A model generated the notes under the pieces. The model made no database searches. It had not been told where the DNA came from and saw only the letters and a program-made list of their open reading frames with translations. The translations under genes were made by a program, and so were the position numbers. Positions 1 through 11,755 of a stretch of 64,000 nucleotides of DNA are shown here, in pieces; the first letter of the stretch is position 1, and every line of letters starts with the position of its first letter. The DNA is from Jiella flava. Lineage in GTDB: Bacteria > Pseudomonadota > Alphaproteobacteria > Rhizobiales > Rhizobiaceae. Location of the stretch: positions 1 to 64,000 of the forward strand of contig NZ_JAFMPP010000005.1 in the NCBI RefSeq assembly GCF_017349315.1, written 5' to 3'.

Positions 1-113
1 TTCGCAGCAGAGGGAAACCGGGCAAGGTCGCCCTTGTCGCCGTCATCCGCAAGATGATCATCATCCTCAACGCCAGAATGCGCGACTACGCCGCTGCCGG
101 GCTTGACCCCTAA
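1..113 (+). mobile_element. 3' end of an IS110-family transposase
   Basis: The frame beginning at base 3 reads GKPGKVALVAVIRKM, then ILNARMRDYAAAG, and stops at TAA 111-113. This is the characteristic C-terminus of IS110/IS116/IS902-family transposases (DEDD plus serine-type recombinases). Only the last 36 codons lie in the window. The short distance from the stop to recognisable host sequence (about 10-25 bases) suggests the right end of the element is here; IS110 elements lack obvious terminal inverted repeats, so the exact boundary cannot be fixed. It abuts a truncated GGDEF gene, so an insertion is the simplest reading. Confidence 0.8.
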
Positions 114-116
114 CAC

Positions 117-632
117 CGTTGCTTTTTCACCCAGGCCGCGATGGTCGAGTCAGGGGTGCTGGTGCTGCTCGACATCGACTATTTCAAGCGTGTCAACGAC
201 ACCTATGGGCACCCCATCGGCGATGCCTGTCTGCAGGCGGTGGCGCAGCGACTGCAGGAGCTGGTGCGCAAGGGCGAAATCGTGGCGCGTTTCGGCGGCG
301 AGGAGTTCGCGCTGATCCTCGTCGAGGGAGGAATCGAGGCCGCCCGCCTGTTCGGCGAGCGATTGGCGGAAGGCATCTGCTTTAAAGTTTATGAAATCGG
401 CGGCGGTCAGTTCTCTGAGGTCGTCGTGACACTGTCTGGCGGTGCTGCGATTTTGCATCCAAAGTCGGATCTGCGCGACCTGCTCTCGCGGGCCGATAAG
501 GCGCTCTACGAAGCCAAGCAAGGCGGACGCGCTCGCCTTTATTTCGTCGGTCGCAAGGAGCCGCTGTTCATTGGAACGCGCACGTCGACGCTGATATCCC
601 GCGTCGACGCCGCACTCGTTCCGGACCGGTAA
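117..632 (+). pseudogene. GGDEF (diguanylate cyclase) domain remnant truncated at its 5' end
   Basis: The frame encodes most of a GGDEF domain: LLDIDYFKRVNDTYGH with the metal-binding Asp, the RFGGEEF signature near residue 52 counted from the ATG at 141, and the late ADKALYEAKQGGR motif. The usual start of the domain (DxLTGLxNRR) and any sensory region are missing, and the frame begins right after the IS110 transposase stop. Full diguanylate cyclases make c-di-GMP from two GTP. With the N-terminal helix absent this product is probably inactive, although an ATG at 141 could allow translation of about 163 residues. The upstream part presumably lies on the other side of the IS element, outside the window. 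Confidence 0.75.
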
Positions 633-638
633 TCCATT

Positions 639-1070
639 TCAGAACGGGCTCTCGCCGGTGACGACAAGCGGCGCGAGACGGCTGCGCATGTCGTCCGGCA
701 GCGGCGTCGCCTTGCGGGTTTCCTCGTCGATCAGGACGATCACCGTCTCGGCGCGGGCGCAAAATTGCCCGTTCTGGAAGATGCCCTGGCGCATTTGCAG
801 CGAGCTTCGGCCGATGACGGCCAGGCCCGTGCCGATCTCGACCTCGCCCGGCCAGGTCACCTCGCGGCGAAAGTCGATGGCGATGTGGGCGACGACGAAG
901 GCCGTCCCGGCCGGCCGCGGGGCCTCGCCGCTATGCAGCATCTCCACGCGTCCCGTCTCGAAGAAGGTCGAAAACACGGCATTGTTGACATGGCCCTGGC
1001 GATCGGTGTCGCCGTAGCGCAGCTTGTCGCGGGTCCGGAAGGTGAAGTCGTTCAGGGCAGGCTCGCTCAC
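639..1070 (-). CDS. Acyl-CoA thioesterase, hotdog fold (YbgC/FadM/4-hydroxybenzoyl-CoA type)
   Basis: About 143 residues, the length of a single-hotdog thioesterase. The N-terminal motif LRYGDTDRQGHVNNAVF carries the Asp and His-Val-Asn-Asn pattern of the 4HBT family active site. It is expected to hydrolyse cytoplasmic acyl-CoAs; the substrate cannot be told from sequence. The GTG at 1070 is preferred over an ATG at 1103 because GAGAGGA lies about seven bases before it. It converges with the GGDEF remnant and is divergent from gyrB. Confidence 0.8.
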   Translation of the reverse strand: MSEPALNDFTFRTRDKLRYGDTDRQGHVNNAVFSTFFETGRVEMLHSGEAPRPAGTAFVVAHIAIDFRREVTWPGEVEIGTGLAVIGRSSLQMRQGIFQNGQFCARAETVIVLIDEETRKATPLPDDMRSRLAPLVVTGESPF

Positions 1071-1131
1071 GATCGTCCTCTCGCGGTCCAAGGCAGGCCG
1101 CATGGCGCGTGTCTGTCAGGAGAGCGGGTAG

Positions 1132-3672
<2,541 letters not shown>

Positions 3673-3727
3673 CGACGCGTGGCTCTTGGTGTGAGGACAA
3701 GCCGGGCCGTTGGCTCGCTCCTCTGCG

Positions 3728-4777
3728 TCAGTGGGGCGGTCCGGCCGGTTCGAGCTGCGGCCGACGCGCTCGCTTCGTGCCGCGCGTCAGCGCGAGAAGC
3801 GGTCGCTCCAGGATGAAGTAGGTGATGATCCCGCCGAGCGCGCAGGCGCTGGTGAGGGTGGCGATATAAAGCGCGACAAAAGCACCGTTCACCGGCAGGC
3901 CGAGGATCTGCCAGACGATCTGGCAGATCGGAATTGTCAGGATATGCGTCAGATAGATCGAATAGGACGCATTGCCGAGAAGCAGCAGCGGGCGCGAGGC
4001 AAAAAGGGGCGCGCCCTTCTTCTCATGCATCGCCGCGCCGAGGACGATTAACGTAGCCGGCAGGCCGGAGAGGATCGGCGAGTGTTCGCCTCGGCTCGCC
4101 AAAGCGAGCGCTAGCGCACCGAGGGCAAGCAGCGCCAGCGCTAAGGTTCGGCGAAAGCTCACGGCGGATTGGTAGAGAACCCCGATCAGGACGCCGAAGG
4201 CGAATTCGAGGATGATCGGCTGCGTATAGAAGGCGACGACACCTGTCGGCTGCGCGATCAGGCCGGCCAGCACCAGCCCTGTCAGCGCAAGCATCAACAT
4301 CGTCAGCCGTGCCCACTGCGGCAAAAACAGCGCGGCGGCGAACAGCAGATAGAACGCCATTTCGTAATTCAGCGTCCATCCCACGAACAGCACCGGATTA
4401 TAGAGATGCAGGGTCGGATGCATCACCGGCAGGAACAGCATCGAGCCGGTGAAATGCAGGGCGTCGAACTGGGTCGCGCGCAAGAGCGAAGGGGCGGTCA
4501 GAGCGACGGCCGTCAGTGCCAGGGTGAGCAGCCAGTAGAGCGGGGCGATCCGCTCCACACGCCGCAGGAAAAATCCGCCCGGCGTCTCTGACCGGCGGGC
4601 GGTCGTGACCCACATGATGAAGCCGCTGAGAACGAAGAAAATGTCGACGCCGGCCTGGCCGACGCTGAAGGAGGGGAGCACCAAAGCCGCGCCCAGCCGG
4701 CCGGGCGAATCGGTGATGTGAAAGGTCACCACCATCATCGCGGCGATCCCACGCAAATATTGGAGATTCACGATCAT
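3728..4777 (-). CDS. Acyltransferase 3 family membrane protein (OafA/ExoZ-like)
   Basis: About 349 residues from the ATG at 4777; a TTG at 4834 would add 19. It starts MIVNLQYLRGIAAMMVVTFH, the typical acyltransferase-3 opening with the conserved His, followed by GVDIFFVLSGFIMW and about ten hydrophobic segments. These integral inner-membrane proteins O-acylate carbohydrates such as exopolysaccharide or LPS. No polysaccharide biosynthesis genes are adjacent, so the target is unknown. It is convergent with gyrB. Confidence 0.85.
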   Translation of the reverse strand: MIVNLQYLRGIAAMMVVTFHITDSPGRLGAALVLPSFSVGQAGVDIFFVLSGFIMWVTTARRSETPGGFFLRRVERIAPLYWLLTLALTAVALTAPSLLRATQFDALHFTGSMLFLPVMHPTLHLYNPVLFVGWTLNYEMAFYLLFAAALFLPQWARLTMLMLALTGLVLAGLIAQPTGVVAFYTQPIILEFAFGVLIGVLYQSAVSFRRTLALALLALGALALALASRGEHSPILSGLPATLIVLGAAMHEKKGAPLFASRPLLLLGNASYSIYLTHILTIPICQIVWQILGLPVNGAFVALYIATLTSACALGGIITYFILERPLLALTRGTKRARRPQLEPAGPPH

Positions 4778-5178
4778 CGCAGTATCCGGCCTGGTTCGGT
4801 GGCTGAACGGCAAGAGCAGGCGCGAATCCTGCAACTCGATGATCTGTAATGCCTGCGGAATATTTGAGGAAAAGTTTATCCCCGAAAGTATATAAGGAAT
4901 TTAATAAATTTATATTATTGTATTTTTACAAGATTATCGAATCGGCGTGGCGTTGTGGCCGATTATCTCGAAGCAGACGAATGGCGATGATCGCGGTCCG
5001 GCGTGTGCAATCTCCCCGTCTCGCTCCGGCCATCGGGGCGCCTGTCTGAGCTGCTGCGGCGAAGGTGGTGTCGACGCGGCGGCCCCCGGCTTCCGTATCG
5101 GTATTCTAACCGCGGTCGCGGTTTTTTTACCGGTGCCGGTCAGACTTCGGCCCAAACGCTCCGGGTGAGGACCTCCTG
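4778..5178. other. Intergenic region with an AT-rich island
   Basis: About 400 bases between two divergent genes. Bases 4850-4945 are strikingly AT-rich for this genome (repeated TTTAT, AATAAATTTAT runs) and probably hold the promoter of the minus-strand acyltransferase and perhaps a plus-strand promoter. Short frames here (for example 4849-5049) have no recognisable family and are not called. A hairpin with a T tract lies at 5108-5128. Confidence 0.5.
5108..5128 (+). terminator. Putative intrinsic terminator or leader hairpin
   Basis: Perfect 6-bp stem AACCGC/GCGGTT with a 4-base loop, followed directly by five more T residues. It sits 51 bases upstream of the Gfo/Idh gene on the same strand with no clear gene before it. 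It would therefore end a short upstream transcript or act as an attenuator. The short stem makes this tentative. Confidence 0.45.
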
Positions 5179-6330
5179 ATGAAGATCGCGATCGTCGGCT
5201 GCGGCTTTGTCGCCGACTACTATATGCTGACGCTCGCCAATCATCCCGAGCTTGAGCTGATCTGCGCGTTTGATCGCGATCCTGTCGCCAGCCGTCGTTT
5301 CGGCGCCTATTTCGGCGTGCGGATGACCGAAAGCTTCGCGGCGCTGCTCGCCGAGCCCGGCCTCGAACTCGTGCTGAACCTCACCAATCCAGGCAGCCAC
5401 TACGCGATTTCCAAGGCGGCGCTTGCAGCCGGTCATCACGTCTATTCGGAAAAACCCCTCGCGATGACGATCGAGGATGCGGACGATCTTGTCCGTCTTG
5501 CCAAGGCGGGCGATCTGATGCTCGCCGCCGCGCCCTGTTCCTATCTCGGCGAGGCGGCCCAGACCCTCGGTGCGGCGATCGCCGACAAGCGCATTGGCGA
5601 TGTCCGGCTGGTCTATGCCGAGATGGAAGACGGCATGGTGTTTCGCGAGCCTTATGCCGACTGGACCAGCCCGTCCGGCGCGCCTTGGCCGGCCCGCGAC
5701 GAATTTGCCGTCGGCGCGACGCTGGAGCACGCCGGGTACTATCTCAGCTGGCTGTGCGCCTATTTCGGCCCGGTGGTGGAGATGACGGCTTTCGCCCATC
5801 GCTGCTTCGACGACAAGGGCACCGGCCAGCCGCCCGACGCGCTCGCCAACGACCTGTCGATCGCCTGTCTGACCTTTGCCGGCGGCGTCGTCGCCCGCCT
5901 CAGCTGCGGTCTCGCCGCGCCGAAGGATCGCTCGCTGCACGTCATCGGGACGGAGGGCATTCTGTCCTTAAGCGAAGCCTGGGACTATGCCTCGCCAATC
6001 TATCAGCGCGATCCGATGGGCCATTGGCAATCGCGGCTGCCGATCTTCGGCAAGGTGCTGCGCCGGCTGGAGCGCGGCAAGCCGGGACGGCACTGGTTCG
6101 GCCGCCGGCTGGCGATGCCGAAGGTCGACGCGCGGGTGCCGAAAACATCGTCGAAGATGGATTTTTCCCGCGGTCCCGCAGCGATCGCCAAAGCGACCGC
6201 CGCCGGCAGTCCCCTTGCATATGGCGCCGACTTCGCGCGCCACATCACCGAAGTCGCCCTCGTCGCCCAAAACGCCGATCGTTACGCGATGCCCTATCGG
6301 CCCCGCACGACATTCGCGGTGGGAGGGTAA
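5179..6330 (+). CDS. Gfo/Idh/MocA-family NAD(P)-dependent oxidoreductase
   Basis: 383 residues. N-terminal Rossmann start MKIAIVGCGFVADYY, then the family signature SEKPLAM with the catalytic Lys, and a C-terminal substrate domain with GATLEHAGYYLSW. Members oxidise or reduce sugars, inositols and related hydroxyl compounds. No sugar operon surrounds it, so the substrate is open. The ATG follows GAGGACCTCCTG. The upstream AT-rich region and hairpin may control it. Confidence 0.85.
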   Translation: MKIAIVGCGFVADYYMLTLANHPELELICAFDRDPVASRRFGAYFGVRMTESFAALLAEPGLELVLNLTNPGSHYAISKAALAAGHHVYSEKPLAMTIEDADDLVRLAKAGDLMLAAAPCSYLGEAAQTLGAAIADKRIGDVRLVYAEMEDGMVFREPYADWTSPSGAPWPARDEFAVGATLEHAGYYLSWLCAYFGPVVEMTAFAHRCFDDKGTGQPPDALANDLSIACLTFAGGVVARLSCGLAAPKDRSLHVIGTEGILSLSEAWDYASPIYQRDPMGHWQSRLPIFGKVLRRLERGKPGRHWFGRRLAMPKVDARVPKTSSKMDFSRGPAAIAKATAAGSPLAYGADFARHITEVALVAQNADRYAMPYRPRTTFAVGG

Positions 6331-6638
6331 GAGAGGATTGATTGAATTGGTTCGATTGGTGATCGGATCTGCAGCGGGCCGATCATTCGGTTGCAGACCA
6401 GCGTTTCAGTCATGACAGCGGCCGGCCGCGATTTCGAGCCGCTGCTCGGCGCTTTTGCCGAAGGGCCCTCGAACGGATTTTGTCGCGCTCTCTGCCAGCG
6501 GCGTTCTGGATCCTCAAGACGGAGCCCGAGGATCCAGTCGATTGCGTCGACGTCGCAGAAAAAAGCCTCAAGCGGCCAACGGCTGTCAAAGAGGGGCGCG
6601 CCGTGATTGCAGCACTCGCCATCACAGCCGCTGTCCCA
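6331..6638. other. Intergenic region containing a perfect inverted repeat
   Basis: About 300 bases between convergent genes. It contains CTGGATCCTC at 6506-6515 and its exact reverse complement at 6528-6537, separated by 12 bases. This resembles the extragenic palindromes with a ggatcctcggg core seen in Alphaproteobacteria. No coding potential is recognised. Confidence 0.5.
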
Positions 6639-7490
6639 TCACCCAAACACCACCGTCCGTGCGCCATTCAGCATCACCCGGCCTTCCAGATGCAGCTTGA
6701 CGGCGCGGGCAAGCACCCGGCTTTCGATGTCGCGGCCGGTGGCGACGAGATCGTCGGGCGAGAGCGCGTGGGAAACGCGTTCGGTCTCCTGTTCGATGAT
6801 CGGGCCTTCGTCGAGGTCGGCGGTCACGTAGTGGGCGGTCGCGCCGATCAGCTTGACGCCCCGCTTATGGGCCTGGTGATAGGGCTTGGCGCCCTTGAAG
6901 CTCGGCAGGAAGGAGTGGTGGATGTTGATCACCTTGCCCGACAGTCGCGTCGACAGATTGTCTGAGAGGATCTGCATATAGCGGGCGAGCACCACGAGGT
7001 CGCAGTCGCTCTCGCGCACCAGCGTGATCAGCTTATCCTCCTGCTCGGCCTTGGTCTCTTGGGTCACCGGCCAGTGATAGAAGGGGATGTCGTTGCGCTC
7101 GGCGGTCGGCCGGCTGGCTTCGTGGTTGGAGACGATCGCCACCACCTCGGCGTTCAGCCAGCCGGTGCGGATCTGGTAGAGCAAGTGTAGCAAGGCGTGG
7201 TCGAAACTTGAGACCATCGCGATGATCTTCGGCCGGCGGGCCGCGTCGGCGATCTTCAGATGCATGCCGAAGCGAGCGACCAGCGGGGCGAGCTGCCGCT
7301 CCAGGCTGTCGCGCGCCGTCTTTGTCTGAAACTCAGCGGCGATGCGCAGGAAGAAGCGGCCGGTGTCGCGATCCCAGAATTGCGCGCTCTCGGCGATGTT
7401 GGCGCCGGCCTCGAAGAGTTCCGTCGTCAGCCCGGCGACGATGCCCGGCCGGTCTTCGCAGGAGAGCGTGATGATATGGGTCTTGGACAT
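6639..7490 (-). CDS. purU: Formyltetrahydrofolate deformylase
   Basis: 283 residues. N-terminal ACT domain (about 1-80, opening with LSCEDRPGIVAGL) and a C-terminal formyltransferase-like domain with VVLARYMQILS and INIHHSFLPSFKGAKPYHQA, which holds the catalytic His. Asp in the C-terminal ADLDEGPII completes the PurU pattern. It hydrolyses 10-formyl-THF to THF and formate, balancing one-carbon pools and feeding formate to PurT. It stands alone on the minus strand and is divergent from guaB, another purine gene. Confidence 0.93.
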   Translation of the reverse strand: MSKTHIITLSCEDRPGIVAGLTTELFEAGANIAESAQFWDRDTGRFFLRIAAEFQTKTARDSLERQLAPLVARFGMHLKIADAARRPKIIAMVSSFDHALLHLLYQIRTGWLNAEVVAIVSNHEASRPTAERNDIPFYHWPVTQETKAEQEDKLITLVRESDCDLVVLARYMQILSDNLSTRLSGKVINIHHSFLPSFKGAKPYHQAHKRGVKLIGATAHYVTADLDEGPIIEQETERVSHALSPDDLVATGRDIESRVLARAVKLHLEGRVMLNGARTVVFG

Positions 7491-7778
7491 AAAGGGCCCT
7501 TTTGCCGGTCGTGGGGTTCCGCGTGTTGGCGTGTGCCGGCGCGATCGTTGCGACGTTGAAACGCTTGATTGCCAGAAGCCCCTTCGCCTTTCCAGCGCCG
7601 AGCGTCGAAAACGGCCTCGGTCTCGCCGTCACGGGTCGGCTGCGCGGGGGAAAACCCTTGTCGTCCGTCTGCTTCTTCGTCAAGCCTGCTTCCCATTGTC
7701 ATAATCGCGTGGTAGCAGCCCTTGCCATTCCTTTTGACGCGCCGCGACAGCGCCGCGAGCCTTGACCGGAGGCATGGC

Positions 7779-9278
<1,500 letters not shown>

Positions 9279-9297
9279 GGCTCTGCCGCAGAGGGGA

Positions 9298-10371
9298 TTA
9301 GCGGCGCATCGCCGCGTCGAGAATCGCCAGCGCGGCGATGCTGGCCGAGAGCGGATGCACAGGGCTCTCGGTCAGGCCGGCCTGAAGACACGCGGCGAAA
9401 TGGTCGGCCTGATATTGCAGGCCGCTGCCGCGATAGGGCGTCGGGATCGGCTTGGCCTTCAGGGACGAAACCATGCGGCGATAATTGGCAAGCCGTAAGA
9501 ACCGCGCCTTGCCGGTCACCGCTGGCGCCGCGGCGCCAGCGGTGCGGGCGTCAAGCGCTGCGCCCGCGAAATGGCGTTTCAGCATCAAGGCCGGCGGACA
9601 GAAGAACGGGCCGACCGCCGCCAACCTGCCATGTTCGCCAGAGACCGTCGCGCCGTTCGGCCCCTCGGTTTCGAAGCCGCAAGACAATTTGGCCAGAACC
9701 GCGCCGTGGCGGGCGATCAGCGCCGCCTGCCGCACGCTGCCGCGATCGTTGCGCTCGACGATCGCCTGGACGTCGCTGGCCGGCCCGAAGAGATGCAACG
9801 CGAGCGCCACCGGATAGACGCCGAGATCGAGCAGGGCGCCGCCGCTCTCTGGGTCGAAGAGCGCGGTCTCCGATCGATAGGGCCGGGCATAGGAGAGATT
9901 GGCCGACAGGCTCTTGGCGCTGCCGACCGCTCCCGCGGCAAGCTCCGCTTTCAATCTGACAATGCCCGGCGTGAACAGCATCCACATCGCTTCCATGGCG
10001 AGGCGGTTGTGCGTGCTGGCGGCCTCTTGGATCGCCGCCGCTTCGTTTGGCGTTACCGCCAGCGGCTTTTCGATCAGCACCGGCTTGCCGGCGGCGAGCG
10101 CCGTGACCGCGAGAGCCGCGTGGGCGCGATTGACCGTACCGACATAGATCGCGTCGACATCGGCGCGCGCAAGGATCGCCGGCGTCGTGTCGGCGACAAG
10201 CGCCATTCGCCCGTCCGGATCGAGCGCCGCGGCAAAGGCATCGGCCCGCGCCTTGTCGCGCGAGCCGATGGCGGCAAGCCGCCCCTTTTCGGCAAAGGCG
10301 AGATCGTTGGCGAACCGCCGGGCGATCTGGCCGGTGCCAAGGATGCCCCAGCGGATGGGCAATGTCGTCAT
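9298..10371 (-). CDS. Gfo/Idh/MocA-family oxidoreductase
   Basis: 357 residues. Nucleotide-binding start IRWGILGTGQIARRFAND, then LIEKPLAVTPNEA with the catalytic Lys, and the PESGGALLDLGVYPV region typical of the C-terminal domain (dihydrodiol dehydrogenase/glucose-fructose oxidoreductase branch). The substrate is unknown. It converges with guaB with only 19 bases between them. Confidence 0.85.
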   Translation of the reverse strand: MTTLPIRWGILGTGQIARRFANDLAFAEKGRLAAIGSRDKARADAFAAALDPDGRMALVADTTPAILARADVDAIYVGTVNRAHAALAVTALAAGKPVLIEKPLAVTPNEAAAIQEAASTHNRLAMEAMWMLFTPGIVRLKAELAAGAVGSAKSLSANLSYARPYRSETALFDPESGGALLDLGVYPVALALHLFGPASDVQAIVERNDRGSVRQAALIARHGAVLAKLSCGFETEGPNGATVSGEHGRLAAVGPFFCPPALMLKRHFAGAALDARTAGAAAPAVTGKARFLRLANYRRMVSSLKAKPIPTPYRGSGLQYQADHFAACLQAGLTESPVHPLSASIAALAILDAAMRR

Positions 10372-10481
10372 CGGGGCGCTCCGGGTTCGAGGCAGTCGGA
10401 CGGGAGGGCGAAATCCCCTCCTTTGCCTCTCACCCTACCGCGAGCAACTCGCCGAATGGTTACAGCCGACGTGGCCTGAGA

Positions 10482-11636
10482 TTACTTCGCAGTGCTCGCC
10501 GGCGTCAGTTTCAGCAGGCGACCGCCAGGGCCGTCCTCGAGGACGAAGAGGGCGCCGTCCGGGCCCTGTTCGACTTCGCGGACGCGCTGGCCCATGTCGA
10601 AGCGCTCAACCTCCGTTGCCGTGCCACCCTGGCCGCCGTCCTCGAAGGCGACATGGACGAGGGCCTGGCTGCGCAGGCCGCCGATCAGGCCGTCGCCCTT
10701 CCAGTCGGCGAAGAGATCGCCGTCATAGATGACGAATCCGGCCGGTGCGATCACCGGGGTCCAGGAAATTTCCGGCTTGGTATAGGCGTCGCTGGTCGCA
10801 TGGTCGGGGATCGGGCTGCCGTCGTAATTTTCGCCATTCGAGACGTTCGGCCAGCCGTAATTGGCGCCCTTTTCAATGCGGTTCAGTTCGTCGCCGCCGC
10901 GCGGGCCCATCTCATGCGCCCAGAGCTGGCCGCCGCCGTCAAAAGCGAGGCCGAGCATGTTGCGATGGCCGATCGTCCAGAACTGCCTGGCCATCTCGCC
11001 GTCACTCTGGAATGGATTGTCGCTCGGCACGGCGCCGTCGTCATGCAGGCGGACGATCTTGCCGAGATTGCTGTCCATCGCCTGCGCCGGGGTCTTTTTC
11101 TGCCGTTCGCCCGAGGTGACGAACATCATGCCGTCGGGGCCAAAGGCGATGCGGTGGGAGTAATGCCCCATGCCGGAGACCTTCGGCACCTGGCGCCAGA
11201 TCACCGCGACATTTTCCAGCCGCGGGCGCTCGCCGTCGTCAACGGCCAGGCGGGCGCGTGCGACGGCCGCCCCCTGGCCGCCTTCGCCCTCTTCGGCAAA
11301 GGTCAGATAGACGAGACGGTTCTCCGCAAAGTTCGGATGCAGCACCACGTCGCCGAGGCCGCCCTGGCCGCCATAGGCGACGGCCGGGGTGCCGGCGACC
11401 GGGGTCTTCTCCTGACCGTCGGCCGCGACATGCAGGAGCGTGCCGGACTTTTCCGTCACCAGCATCGAGCCGTCTGGAAGGAAGGTCATTGCCCAGGGCT
11501 CGTTGAATTCGGCGACGGGCGCAACCGCGATCGTCGTCCCCTTCGAGCTTTCGACCGTCGTTTCAGCCTCGGCGGGCAGGGCGAAGGCGAGGGCACTCAA
11601 GAGGGGGGCGGCGGCGAGCGATGACATGCGAAACAT
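10482..11636 (-). CDS. PQQ-dependent aldose sugar dehydrogenase (YliI-like glucose/sorbosone dehydrogenase)
   Basis: 384 residues from the ATG at 11636 (GGGAGAACC just upstream). A Sec signal peptide (MFRMSSLAAAPL...ALPAEA) indicates periplasmic location. The six-bladed propeller shows EPWAMTFLPDGSMLVTEK, the HRIAFGPDGMMFVTSGER block, GLAFDGGGQLWAHEMGPRGGDELN and GANYGWP, all typical of the soluble-glucose-dehydrogenase/YliI family. It would oxidise aldoses with PQQ and pass electrons to the respiratory chain. PQQ synthesis genes are not in the window. It lies just downstream of the cyclase gene on the same strand. Confidence 0.85.
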   Translation of the reverse strand: MFRMSSLAAAPLLSALAFALPAEAETTVESSKGTTIAVAPVAEFNEPWAMTFLPDGSMLVTEKSGTLLHVAADGQEKTPVAGTPAVAYGGQGGLGDVVLHPNFAENRLVYLTFAEEGEGGQGAAVARARLAVDDGERPRLENVAVIWRQVPKVSGMGHYSHRIAFGPDGMMFVTSGERQKKTPAQAMDSNLGKIVRLHDDGAVPSDNPFQSDGEMARQFWTIGHRNMLGLAFDGGGQLWAHEMGPRGGDELNRIEKGANYGWPNVSNGENYDGSPIPDHATSDAYTKPEISWTPVIAPAGFVIYDGDLFADWKGDGLIGGLRSQALVHVAFEDGGQGGTATEVERFDMGQRVREVEQGPDGALFVLEDGPGGRLLKLTPASTAK

Positions 11637-11755
11637 GGATGGTTCTCCCAAGCGTGGTGCAATGCGATGGCAAGCCTGTCTTGAGATCAGGCTCACCGGC
11701 ATGCCGGTTGGTGACGATATGGGCGTTCTGGCTGCGGTTGAGAGACCCGCAACGC

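Noticed and set aside
4849-5049. 66-codon plus-strand frame in the AT-rich island
   Set aside because: No family and no convincing ribosome-binding site; the AT-rich sequence looks like promoter DNA. A short RNA remains possible.
6455-6965. Plus-strand frames over the purU 3' region
   Set aside because: They run antisense to purU and cross the inverted repeat; no recognisable domain.
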